From NCBI GenBank assembly GCA_964019135.1, contig OZ025249.1:10342039-10406038 (forward strand): a stretch of 64,000 bases of DNA. The letters are read 5' to 3'. Shown in pieces: positions 35,900-47,000 of this stretch (position 1 is its first letter; every line of letters begins with the position of its first letter). The translations under genes were made by a program, and so were the position numbers. The notes below the pieces were generated by a model. The model worked only from the letters and a program-made list of their open reading frames with translations, searched no databases and had not been told where the DNA came from. This stretch comes from Arenicola marina. Taxonomy: Eukaryota > Annelida > Polychaeta > Arenicolidae.

Positions 35900-37980
35900 G
35901 CGCATGTCGGTGCCTGTGCATTGACTAAAGCTGAGGAGTTTCGCTTTTCACGTTTTTTTAAAAGTTTTGATGGTAATTATGATGCATATAAGCCTATCAC
36001 ACGTGGCACAACTTTTCATACTTACAGTGAACGTATCGGATTGAAACTTGATTGGTCACACATGATTACCATACGAATGGTCTAGAAATAACGAGAAATC
36101 GGGGAAAATAATTCTGGCTTCTGGCTGCCATGCTTGTCATCCTCTGCGGGACTGCTCTCGTAGCGCCACCGTGCGGCGAGCAAGGGTCTTGATCACGGCC
36201 AACCATACCCCACTTCCGTTACAAAATTGTACGCGTCCGCGTTCAAATCCTTATTTGTCGTTGCCGATGGCGTGCGCACGCGGTCGACAGCCATAAGCAA
36301 CGCACCCCGGGGTCGTGTAGGCAACTATGGGGATTTGTAGGGCGAGCTCCCTCTGCTGGGAGAGTGCGTCGCTGACTGACAGCTAGCGACACTTAGCGAT
36401 TGCGTCAAACGTTGCACGGTTATGTCATGATAAAAGTTAGTTTCCCCAGATATATATATGGGTCGTAATACGCTAAGGCGTTACATTTTGGGGTATGGTC
36501 AGTTGAAGTCAAAAAAACTTATTTGAAAGAACAGGGAGTACAAATCATCTTGTGCATCGTAGAGAGTATATATCAAAGATATTGTATGGATATTTTCACA
36601 TTTTAAAGGTAAAATAAAATAGAAAATAAGCAAGTTGAATACGATAATGTATATAGCCCATTTGTGACATAGGTAGGGGGCATGTCAACGTATATACGTA
36701 CGGGTGTTTAACGTATACTTGAGACAGACATGTCAGGTGTTGCCTGTAACATATGAAGCTGACAGACAGGTGTTGGACGTAACATAGAGACAGACATATC
36801 GGACGAGACGACACTTTTCATCTTGGATCCTATTCTTGATGAGACTGACTCAAAGCTGTCCATCGAAACCATCCTAGTGTGGAAAAAAACCTACTGGGTA
36901 TATTTTTTGATTTTTGATGACGCAAAGCAAAAGCAATATACTATGGTCAATACCGTTCCGTTCAGTGTTTACCCAAAACTTGCGATATTACTCTCTTGTC
37001 GGTCCCATGTTCGTCCAACACGTTACACAAACTTGTAAATTTGTCTCACTGAATATTTAGTTGTCCAAAGTTGCTTGCTATTTGCGGAAATTGTCTTCTC
37101 GTTACAGTGAACATATGCAACTCCTCCGCTGTTGGCTGCGAGAAATGTTAAGAAAAGAAAATTCGTTTGTAATTTACCTCTGTCTGTCTTGTTCGTCCGC
37201 CCATATGGGTTATATTTCTTCATTTATACATATTTTATATATTCAGATATATTTCACAATCTATTACAACATTGAACGTTATAAAGCCTTCATGAACCTT
37301 AAATGTAAATTTAAAAGTCATACAATATAATGCAGCAAAACACACTTATGTCTGTCTCTGTTCGTCCGACTCCAAGCACCACCACCTCCAGGAAAACCAT
37401 TAATACCCAGTAAACTACTATCAAAACTATCTTTGGTGCTGTATTATTGTAAATTTAAAGATGATAACCTTCATATTTTTTATTACATGAGGTCAGTTTT
37501 CGGAGAACAAAAAAATCACCAGTCATTTCCCGCTTTGGGTAACGTCTTAGCGTATTATGACCCATATATATATATATATGTGTGTATATATGTCCCGGGG
37601 GGGGGGGGGCGCATCATTATACAAATCTGGCGGGGGGAGAATTACCTGTGACAGAGAGCGCTGCTGTTGTCCTCAAGTTTAAAGTGAGCGACTCAACGCG
37701 CCCTCTAGCGGAGAGTCATACGCTGACGGAGCAGAACAACCAAGTTGCAACATACATTATAACAAAAACTTAGTGGGACACTGATGATGACGAAAATCGC
37801 TTCTCAGTCATGGGGCGTGTCTTTCTGAACCTGTATGTCTAAACCGCAACGTTATACGTTGATTATTAATACATCGAGTCATTTCTTGATTCCAGTACCT
37901 TGACTGTTCAGTACCCTCCAGTACATGCCGAGTCGCCTGGCTATGATTTTAAATAGAAAACAAAAGCGTCGCTCTGACGT
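35900..37980. other. Intergenic stretch, repeat-like
   Basis: AT-rich, with a TA microsatellite and G-run at 37565-37610 and a short match at 36155-36175 (gtagcgccaccgtgc) to the inverted-pair element at 42.8/46.5 kb. No supported gene. Confidence 0.4.
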
Positions 37981-38049
37981 AAAGGCGTGGCTCAGACGGT
38001 AGATCAGAGGCAGAATGCTGTTACTAATGGCCCTTTATGTGTTATTACA

Positions 38050-38315
38050 TCTATTTATGATTGGTTGGTTATTCAGGATGCTTTAACCATATTTGTTCAT
38101 ATCGCGTCAATGGGAGAAGGAAGCGAGAGTGGAGCCATGTCCCCGTGGGTAGCCACCCTACTCTTTACGAAGGAAGATATGGAATCTTTATCCTGCGACC
38201 ACACAGACATGGCCACAGCAGGGCTCGAACCACCAATCCACGAGCTGTGAGGCTCTCAGGTGACCAGAGCAATCAATGCTCTAACCCACTGAGCTTTCAC
38301 GCCAGCCCCACATTT
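38050..38315 (-). mobile_element. tRNA-derived SINE, longer subtype
   Basis: Minus strand has AGCTCAGTGGGTTAGAGC and GGTTCGAGCCCTGC boxes followed by a body with ATCGCGTCAATG in reverse orientation. The body is longer than in the 16.3 kb copy. Confidence 0.75.
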
Positions 38316-38594
38316 ACTTATAAACTCCTAGCGATGGCAGCGGTCGCTTAGGTATGTGAAAATGAACCAACTGCACTATTATTTGCTCCAGTCACGGTAA
38401 CAATTTCGACGACATTTTCAAGCATACATCCCCCCTTCGCCAAAAGTGAACGCACGATATTTGTCACTTGATATACCGCACAATGTCAAATGAACGTCAC
38501 CCTAACGTATACTAAGAGAGCAACAGCCTACACAAACCTGGGGTGTCATACATTGCGCCATCAAGGGGCAATATGCAAGCTGTAAACGCCATGT

Positions 38595-38641
38595 AGGGTT
38601 AGGTTAGGGCTAGCTAGGGTCAGTTAGGGTTATGATTAGGA
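38595..38641. repeat. Degenerate TTAGGG-like tract
   Basis: Short run of agggttaggttagggctagc and further agggt/ttaggg variants. Resembles interstitial telomeric repeat but only about 45 bp and imperfect. Confidence 0.5.
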
Positions 38642-38699
38642 CAAAATGGGCGCGCCGCAGGCCCCATTTTGAGCAATTACCCACTGTAGTCACCGATAT

Positions 38700-40455
38700 G
38701 AACGAAATTAGAGGTCAATCCGTGGCTTGGGCCGTGACGTCACGATGACGTCACGTGACGCATCTCCCGCCCACCAATTTAATGCCATACTAGAGCTTAA
38801 GAGAACACGCATTTTTAAATATCGATAGAAAGGCTAGTCCTTTAGCTATGGCTTGACGAAATGGCCAAAAATTGCATTAGTTCATCATTGGGGAGGCACG
38901 CATGCCGTGGCTGGCTGCCGGATTGTGGCCCCGGACAAGGCAAGTGCCCTACCACCGTTGTAAACGTAAACGTAACATGTGACCGTAGGCACACTGGCAT
39001 GGTTTTACAGACTGGCTTGGTGTGCTCAGGTGTGGAAACCAATCCTGGTCCCGAACCTACAGGAGCGGTGAGAGGGGGAAGCAGCCAATCCAGCCGTCAG
39101 ACCAGACAACCCAAACTGTCTTTTGCGGCGGACCCATCCGCGGATGTCGAAGACCGACTGGCATTGCTGGAAGAGGAAGTCCTCGCGTTGGAAAAAGAAA
39201 ACTCGCTGTTGCAGAGGAAAGTGGACTCTCTGGAAAATCATTCACGTCGTAACAATCTGATTGTATATGGGATTGAAGAGGATGAAAAGGAGAGCTGGAA
39301 TAACTGTGAGGAGAAAGCCAAAGACTTGCTGAAAAAAAAATTCGGCACGGATGACGTTATGATCGAGAAAGCCCATCGTTTGGGTCGCCCTCAAGACTCG
39401 TCCACGGGATGGCAGCACTGGCGACCGAAGCAATGCGCAGGCGCAAGGACCGGAAGCTACACGCACCCAGGATGTAAACAAACCGCGTTTGCATAGGAAG
39501 CCCGTGGGAGCCCCTACAAGCAACAAATCAACAAATAACAGAGTTTCGCGTGCCTCCGTGGTAACAAAAATGGCGAGAGCAAGTGATCGACTTAACCATT
39601 CCGCTGTCAAAATGTGCAATGCATGGAGTAACAACACACGGTTGCGTCATTAAACCACATGGTAAAGGTTAAATAAGAATAGTTGGATGTTTTCGTATCA
39701 CTTTTGGATCACGAAAAGACCAAGTTTCTTCATTTTTGTAAGTTTTCTGTTTGAAGCGTTGGGCCAACGTTGTCACCGGGGAGAATCCGTATGACGTCAT
39801 AATGTCTCGTTTTCCTAGGAAACGCAAAAAAACGTTAGTTTCTCAATTGTATTGTCCCGTCGTAACAAATATTCGTCATTGTGATGGCGCAAACGAATAA
39901 AAAATATGTCATCTATCCGTTTTGTGAAGCTATATTTCTTAAATATTCGTAATCATAAAGCTAGGTCTTCCGCAATGGACCCACCCCTCGGCGCCTGGCT
40001 TTGCGCAGGTAGTCTAGTTCCCTGTCTCTGTCTTTGCGTAACATACACGTCACCACTACGTCACAGATAGTCAGAATACCATTGTGCGCAGAGCTTCTAA
40101 ACTGGTTCCGAACACGTGCTTCGTTTGTTTGTCCCCAAAATGAGTAAACCGGAAGTCTAAGCGAACGAGACTTTATAGCCCTATATGCGTTTTTTTGGGG
40201 TTTTTTCGTTTTTTTAATGCCCTTGTTTTGTTTTTCAAAAAATCGCTGTGACCTTAACCTTGACCTTTCGACATAGGTGACGCGTCTGTTGTAGCCTTAT
40301 TACGTATTAATCAGATAATAAAGACTGCACCGCGATGTATGCAACCGTTACGACGCAAGGAGACTTCCGATTTCGGACTGAAACAGACATGAAAACAAGC
40401 AAACATACAAACACGACCGACTGACATATTCAATTTTCGTCATAATAGAAGCTAC
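38700..40455 (+). mobile_element. Deleted transposable element carrying the ORF1 fragment
   Basis: Collinear at several points with the element at 6540-8790: the gacgtcacgatgacgtcac block (38735), gctatggcttgacgaaatgg (38846), cgtgggagcc (39502), the gaccttaaccttgacc block (40250) and the 3' end cgtcataata (40438). After that end the copies diverge, suggesting the true 3' terminus. Best explained as an internally deleted non-LTR element (5' UTR, part of ORF1, 3' UTR); capture of ORF1 by another transposon is possible. Confidence 0.5.
38861..39496 (+). pseudogene. Non-LTR retrotransposon ORF1 fragment with 2A-like motif
   Basis: Open frame of 211 codons. The likely native start is the Met at about 39000, giving a short leader to G-L-V-C-S-G-V-E-T-N-P-G-P, a 2A-like (ribosome-skipping) motif in which the canonical Asp before V-E is Gly. 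A coiled coil follows (L-A-L-L-E-E-E-V-L-A-L-E-K-E-N-S-L-L-Q), then S-R-R-N-N-L-I-V-Y-G-I-E-E and A-H-R-L-G-R-P, the signature of L1/CR1-type ORF1 RNA-binding proteins. Similarity stops near 39400, well short of a full ORF1, and no ORF2 follows. N-terminal 2A motifs are known in APE-type non-LTR elements of sea urchin, amphioxus and molluscs. Confidence 0.75.
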
Positions 40456-40611
40456 AGTCGATTCCCTACTAACGTCTAAGAATGTTAGCAATGACATCGT
40501 TGTGCCCCTAGAGAAGCGGGCTTGCCTGGGGGCACTTGCGCCAACCAGAATTCCTCTGCGCAATCGTGTGCGGCGTTAATTTGTCCAAGCTCAATGGCCT
40601 TCAATATGGCA

Positions 40612-40931
40612 TCACGTGGTTGTGAAGATTGAAAAACAACTTCCCTCATATCGATGTTCTCGCACTGTGACCTCGGACACCGCGAATGGACCCGGTTGAT
40701 CGCTGGCTCCCGTACTGTTGTACTTCCAGGCGAGGACATATCTGCCAACCAGAGGCTCTCCACTCTGCATGTCGGCGTCTTTCCCCTTTTCTACTGTATT
40801 ATCGAATTCCCCACCAGAGATGAAATCCCGGTAACGCATGATGTTGTCCTCAGTGTTGAGAACCGTGTTGTTGTTAGGGATGGACGAGTTACTCACGCAC
40901 ACACGGATGTGGTTCATGTAGTAATAGTTAC
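40612..40931 (-). CDS. F5/8-type (fucolectin-like) domain exon of another gene
   Basis: Acceptor TTTTACTTCAG followed by a 2-base start, open to a stop at 40612. Encodes N-Y-Y-Y-M-N-H-I-R-V-C-V-S-N-S, then M-R-Y-R-D-F, then P-L-V-G-R-Y-V-L-A-W-K-Y-N and F-A-V-S-E-V-T-V. The spacing I-R-V..V-G-R-Y-V..E-V-x-V is what the second half of a discoidin/F5/8 or fucolectin-type lectin domain looks like. The gene lies left of the stop of gene 2, so it is separate or a remnant. Whether the exon ends at this stop or at an earlier donor is unclear; partner exons were not found. Confidence 0.45.
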
Positions 40932-40959
40932 CTGAAGTAAAACAACTCAATGAGTAAAG

Positions 40960-43750
40960 GACGGCTTATAACAAATGTTTCTCATTTGGACCAAATATGT
41001 CCATTGTTTTTGCAACAAAGGAACATTTTGCAACGCCGAAATGCAGATTAGGAGACATTTTGCAAATAGCTGTCGTTTGGTAACGACGAGAAGTAGTTTG
41101 GGCCGAAAATTTGCGAACTGTAACGGACAAAGAATTTATTAACGATGCAAGCCGGCTTGTGGAGACATTTCAGCACGACGAAAGTGTCCGTGGATACTCG
41201 GTCATGATGTTCAGCCTTATCATGCATGTTATCTCCATGGTACAGATCAGACGTGACCAGGGATTAGGCAGTCTTCCGCCATTCAGTATTGTCCTCATTT
41301 TCATCTTTTTAGTTTTTAGAATAGCGTTATTTCTTCGGGGTCATATAGTTCTTACGGACACGAAATCGCAGACGATAGCGCAGAAGGCAGTGCAAAAAGA
41401 CCTAGCAAATGTACCCAGTATATATTTGAACCGGATGCATCACTATCTGATAGTGAACGGTCCTGTGATTGGCAGTGCGAATGCAACTGCATGCGCCATG
41501 GCGCGGGCTTATATACCAGTGAAAATCCAGCTTCTCAACAATTCTGAATGACCCGTGTAAACGCATTGACCCACCCCCAATTGACCTGATACACGCCTCC
41601 TTCTGACCCTGACACACCCGGGAACGGATCCCACACCGCCTCCCACACACCGGGAGTTATTTGGAAAGGAATATATACAAATGCCATTTTGTCATCCTTT
41701 TGGTTGGAACCACTGCAAAAACACGAATCATTTAAAACGCTCGACTAATTCGTCTTGAACGGATTATAGAAAAGTCCCACAACACACAGGAAGCACCTAT
41801 TTGCACGTCATTTCCGACACTTCAAAGCCGAGGCCAAGAATGGCACCCGCCAAATTCAAATATCCTGGTGGTCGGAATACTCTGGTTGCACCCCACCCCC
41901 CACCCCACCCCCATCACCGCCATTGTTTCGAACTGGTATCGAGTACCGCAATAACTTTCACAATAGCAGTTGGTATCGTGGCCGTGGCTCTGAGAATGAT
42001 CGACATGGATTATTGGACAAAGGCCGTATTCTAAAGTTGATTTGTTTGCTGTTTGTAGTGGTCGGACAATAATCTACTACACTGTAAAATGCCGGTAAAA
42101 CAATAGTATCATTAAGCATTTGTCTACACAAGGTACAGGTTTGAAAGTCAAGTCGGGCCTTTCTGTCTGGCGAGTGAGTATGCATTCAACTTGCATATGA
42201 TTGCATGGCGAGCGGCACATTGCAATAATTGCTATAAGCAAGGGGAATCTTGTATGGGTTTGACAGTTTGGACGTGGTATTGGTATTGGTAGTCTGGGTC
42301 ATGTTTTGTCACCATGACGTGAAGCATTAGACCAGATGTGCTTCAGAATCATTTACTGACAGATAACTGCCTAAGCTTATTTATTCTTGTGTGTGCTTTG
42401 TTCTTATAAACGTTCTAATAACAAAAGTTTAGCATCACTTTCTTCGTCGTATATCCCACTCTCTGCCTTCGAATCACCCCGCTAGGGCTCAATTATATCT
42501 CTGTTGTCGCCTACGTCCTCCATGCATTTTCACACTCGCTCGCCAGGGCTGCGCTGTGCAAATTAATAGGAAAAATGCGTCCCGCATTTCTACACATTAA
42601 TGCTGGGACCCAGCCTAAGCCTAATAACACATGAAACGTGGTGATGAAAAGAAAGAGTCACAATTATAACTTTTTCGAAAAGGTACAAGATGTTGTTTGC
42701 TGTATTAAATACACAAAGGTCGTTATTTTTATGTTTTATTCTTGAAGACTATAATGTCGCAAGAAATTACAGCTGATTTAACCGTTTTGCAAGAATCTTG
42801 AAATTTGCCCCCGGCCAACAGCAGCGGCAAAAGCTAGCTTGCGTAGCGCCACCGTGCTGGGAGCTTGCGTATGTCAATGTCTGTTATTGGTTCGTTCATG
42901 TCACGTGAGCGGCTGTGTTTGATGCGCCGGCCCTTTCGGTGAAAAAGTACGGCAGCAAATTGTCTTACATTTTGCTCTTGGCGAAATAAATATTTTGTAC
43001 TTGTTAGTCTCAATAAAATACAGAAGACGCTTTCGGGATACCTATAAAACTGAAGGCGTGCATGTTTTATTATAGCTATTTATTATATTTTGGGCAGGGT
43101 GGGGGTCATATAGTTGCAGGCACACTTACTACATGTATTACAGATTGAACGTTACAGTACCATACCACTCGGTATTAAACACGGAAGGTGTGAATTCATC
43201 TAAATTATCGTACGATAATGTTATCATATGATTCAACAGTATATGCATTTGTTTTTGCTTATGCAAACAGTGAACAAGCTTTAGATAAGCACATCATTGG
43301 CACAACTATTAAAACCACACTACAAATCTTTATGCCGCGCTAGGTACATTATTCGCGTTATGTTGTGTAACAACGGACGTAATTCTAACAAAAAACGCCG
43401 TAAAATTTAAAAACTTTACCTAATAAAGTTGACACAATGAAGAATTATAAATCCGCATCCAGTTTGAGTTCATGGTGAAACCCCTCATGGAATTCACATC
43501 ACAATTACAGCTGGCCAGTTTATATCATGTCATATTCCGTTACATTATAGGTGCATAATAATTCGCTTAAACTGAATGTGCATTATCAGGCGTTTGTATG
43601 GCTGTCTGTACTCCCGTGAGACAATGCTTGTGCTAGACGAGACACTACAGTTTAAATGAAATATGTCAGCCCCGTGCCAGTAATGGAATTTATATGTAAT
43701 AAAATATCAAAGCTTCTGTTTACGTTTAACATTAATGCACAATGCTATAC
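40960..43750. other. Region left of gene 2 stop; no supported gene
   Basis: Holds one open plus-strand frame (41111-41551, 146 codons, a hydrophobic stretch) without recognisable domain, CA/CCC-rich simple sequence at 41890, and the inverted-pair element at 42455-42870. Gene 2's 3' UTR should fall just left of 43760. Confidence 0.4.
42455..42870 (-). mobile_element. Inverted-pair repeat element, left copy
   Basis: Reverse-complement match to about 46488-46893: cccactctctgccttcgaatc at one end and gtagcgccaccgtgc at the other, with matching interior. About 410 bp; no ORF. Confidence 0.7.
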
Positions 43751-43759
43751 GTGGTGTAT

Positions 43760-44015
43760 TCATTGATCCATTACATGGACTACATTTTGATATACAGGCC
43801 CGCTAGTTTCTAGGCATGCGTATTCCGAGGGAGCCGTGGGCACTGGAACGATGGTTTGATACTCCGCTGGTGACTCAGCCCTCTCGAACGGTCCCGTATG
43901 GCCTGTGGATTCGCCATTACCACACTCAGCGTATACACTATCTGGAGAGACAACCGCTTGCAATGACATCGACGAGTCCTGTTCGCTCTTTGTTGCGGCA
44001 CTTATTATGCGGTAC
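43760..44015 (-). CDS. Gene 2: cytoplasmic tail exon with tyrosine motifs
   Basis: 256 bases, acceptor TTTCTCTCCTAG; the first base completes the AG|G Arg codon split by the TM exon, and a stop lies at 43760-43762. The 84-residue tail holds Y-R-I-I, V-Y-A-E-C, E-Y-Q-T-I-V, E-Y-A-C-L-E and V-Y-Q-N-V-V. Y-Q-N-V fits the Grb2-type SH2 ligand pattern YxN, and Y-Q-T-I / Y-Q-N-V fit YxxI/V endocytic or SH2-type motifs. Signalling is inference. Confidence 0.6.
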
Positions 44016-47000
44016 CTAGGAGAGAAAGTAGGTCACGATAGAAGAAAATTAAGTATTTGCCAGATTGGCCTTAGATAACATCAATAAGTAGACTTCAGAA
44101 TTATCATGGCCTGTTATATTCGGGGAACAAGTACAAGTGATTAATCTATGTTACATGTTTACCGCAACCTGTTGATCTTTAGTTTGCAGTATGACAGTAT
44201 TTGAGTTTTTGACTATTACCTTATGACCAGCACAACAATAAAGACCAGAGAGATGCCAAAGCAGATCCAACCAACGATCATAGCCACCAACAGGGCGATA
44301 TCTTCTGTGCATTCTTCACAGCAACCAGGAGAATACAGCTCTGAAATGGTAAAAGACACGGAGTGTTGCGATGGGAAAATATATCTTCATTTAGTTACCC
44401 TGTAGATAACTATGTCTATGCAGCCTTTGTGGGAATCTAGGAATCGCAGCTCTGAAATGTAGCAAACGTGAAATACCATAATCGTTTCGTTATTTCATTC
44501 GAGCAACAAGCAATAGGGTACTGCCCAATGTACAACTACTTTAATAAGGCAACAAATTTTTACATCAGGCTCTTTAACATGGGAATCACAGGACTGAGCA
44601 GCTAAAATGTCGACAACTAACAAAATAACATACTAGCTAGAGCTACGAAGGATGAAGAATCAAATATCTCAGAGAAAGTAGCTCATCCGGATAGCGCGAT
44701 CTATGCTCGTTACCCGCACAAGTTATCGCTAATCGCTATGGCCTCCCATGGAGTCCTCGGTCCGCGCGGAGGGTGGCAGGGGAGGAGGGGGCACTAGGGG
44801 GGAGGTATGCGCATGTGTGCAGCCCACTTTGTCCTTTTTTTCTTTCTGTGCACGCGGCGGAAATATTTTCGCTCAATGTACCCATCTGAACCTGAACATT
44901 AATTCTTGTCTCTTTCTCGACGGTATTACGCCAGAAAAAGCCCGGTGTTTAGATCCAAACACCAACAAACCCACCGCTCACTTAGCCTTGAACTGCGTGT
45001 GGCACGGCGCTCTTCTGCCCTACACAACAACTTGCACGTGACCACTCAGCTATTCGTGACGTCACATTGCCGCCACCTAAAAGGCTGCCGAGCAAAAAAG
45101 GACCCACAGCCGCGCTGAATTTAGGTAAAGATGGATGCAACGCTGACCGTTCGGGATGATTTGAAGATGCACGTCAGACGGCGTAGATGGTGGGGGTGAA
45201 GCCGATTAGGCCATGAAGAGAAACATTTCGGGTGCGCTTGGGTTTCCTGCTACGCGAAGAGCGTAGGCTGAGGTGGGGAGATGGAAGCGAAAAGAAATCA
45301 TCTTGATCAACCTGTGGCAAAATGTCGCACCCCAAGCGACGCTGTTGGTCACATGACCTCGGTGTTTCTGCACCAACATGGTGAAGTCAGCTGTCGCCGT
45401 TATGTTCGGCATCTACCCTACACGAGTGCATCATGACACTGCCGCTCCACAAATCGAATGATATTTTTTTCATATTATTGAGTACATAGTGGTCGCATAC
45501 CATTATTGTGCTGACATGCTGATCGCAGAAAGCAGTCCAATTTGAGTAAATGTTCCCTCTTTATTATTAAGGATAACCGTTGGATGATGGCCGTTCGGAG
45601 CAAAGGTGATAAGCGGGAATGGAAGATGGGGGAATGATTTCTAAATGTCTTGAGAACAGACATTTGATGGGTGAACAGCGCAGCTGTTTACAATACGAAT
45701 GTCTGCCTTACCTAGGCAAAGTGTCGTTTGTGTGGCTTGTCCCCTGCATGAAGAAATTGAGGAGTCAAATGGCTCTCGTATGGTCCTATGTTAAAGTTTG
45801 GGATTTTTTTGCAGAATAACTATTCCGGCGATTTGCAAAATTTAAAGATGAGACACAAGGTATCTATGTGAATATGTAAAATAATTTTCAGCGTGATTAA
45901 ATGAAAACTGTCAAAGTTATAGCGATTTTGGGGCTTTCAATGGTTAAGCAAATTTCCTGCAACTTTGAACTTTGGGAACTATATGACCCATCTAAGAACT
46001 TGACGATGGCCATTCCTCATCTTTTTGTGAATTTGAAAGTTGATATCTTAATGCATTCGAAAGATAATGCTTTCGGTTACAGACAGACAAAACCGAACAT
46101 ACTGCCATAAAATGAACATCGAAGATTTTATGACGAAAATCGAGCGGGCAGCTAACGCTTGATCACCAGTTCTGACCAGTATGAAGATATATAATCAATG
46201 TTATCACAGGCCACCTAGCGTGCACCAGCTGTAGCTTAATTTGTATGGCACTATGAATGATACTCTGTATACGTAAGCTTATTTACACGTACCAAGGGTG
46301 AATTAGACGTCAGGCTGAGAACATATGTAAGCGGTGTGTGTAAACAGTTCCGTATAAATGTGGCGAATTTGCACCGCATATGGGAACTAGCGTCATGGTA
46401 GGAAGAACTAGGACGTCAGGGGGCGCGTGGGTGAGATTGGGTAGTAAACATCCGCCAAAGAAAGGAAGCCAGCAAGCTCCCCGCACGGTGGCGCTACGCA
46501 AGCCAGCTTTTACCGCTGCTGTTGGTCACGGGCAAATTTCAAGATTCTTGAAAAACGGCCAAATCAGCTGTAATTTCTTGCAACCTTTTAGTTTTCAAAA
46601 ATAAAACATCAAAATAACGAGCTTTGTGCATTTAATACAGCAAAAATCATCTAGTAACCTTTTGAAAAAGTTGTAATGGTGATAGAATTCTTTCTTTTTC
46701 ATCATCTGATTTCATATGTTATGAGGCTTAGGCTGGGTCCGAACACTAAGTTGTAGAGATGCGCGACGCATTTTTCTTATCAATTTGCGCAGCGCCGCCC
46801 TGGCGAACGAGTGTGAAAATGTATTGAGGACGTAGGCGACAACAGAGATATAATGGAGCCCTGGCGGAGTGAGTCGAAGGCATAGAGTGGGAAACCAGAG
46901 GAAAAGTTAAGAGAATTGGCAGATCAGCCATTTCATAGTAAGTATCTTTATGAATAGTTTATATACCTTTTATACAAGTTATTAAGCAAGTTGCACAAGA

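Noticed and set aside
38595-38641. Telomere end or chromosome fusion point
   Set aside because: The TTAGGG-like tract is short and degenerate with normal intergenic DNA on both sides.
41111-41551. 146-codon plus-strand ORF with a hydrophobic stretch
   Set aside because: No recognised domain, no splice context and no paralogue; could be chance in a repeat-rich region.
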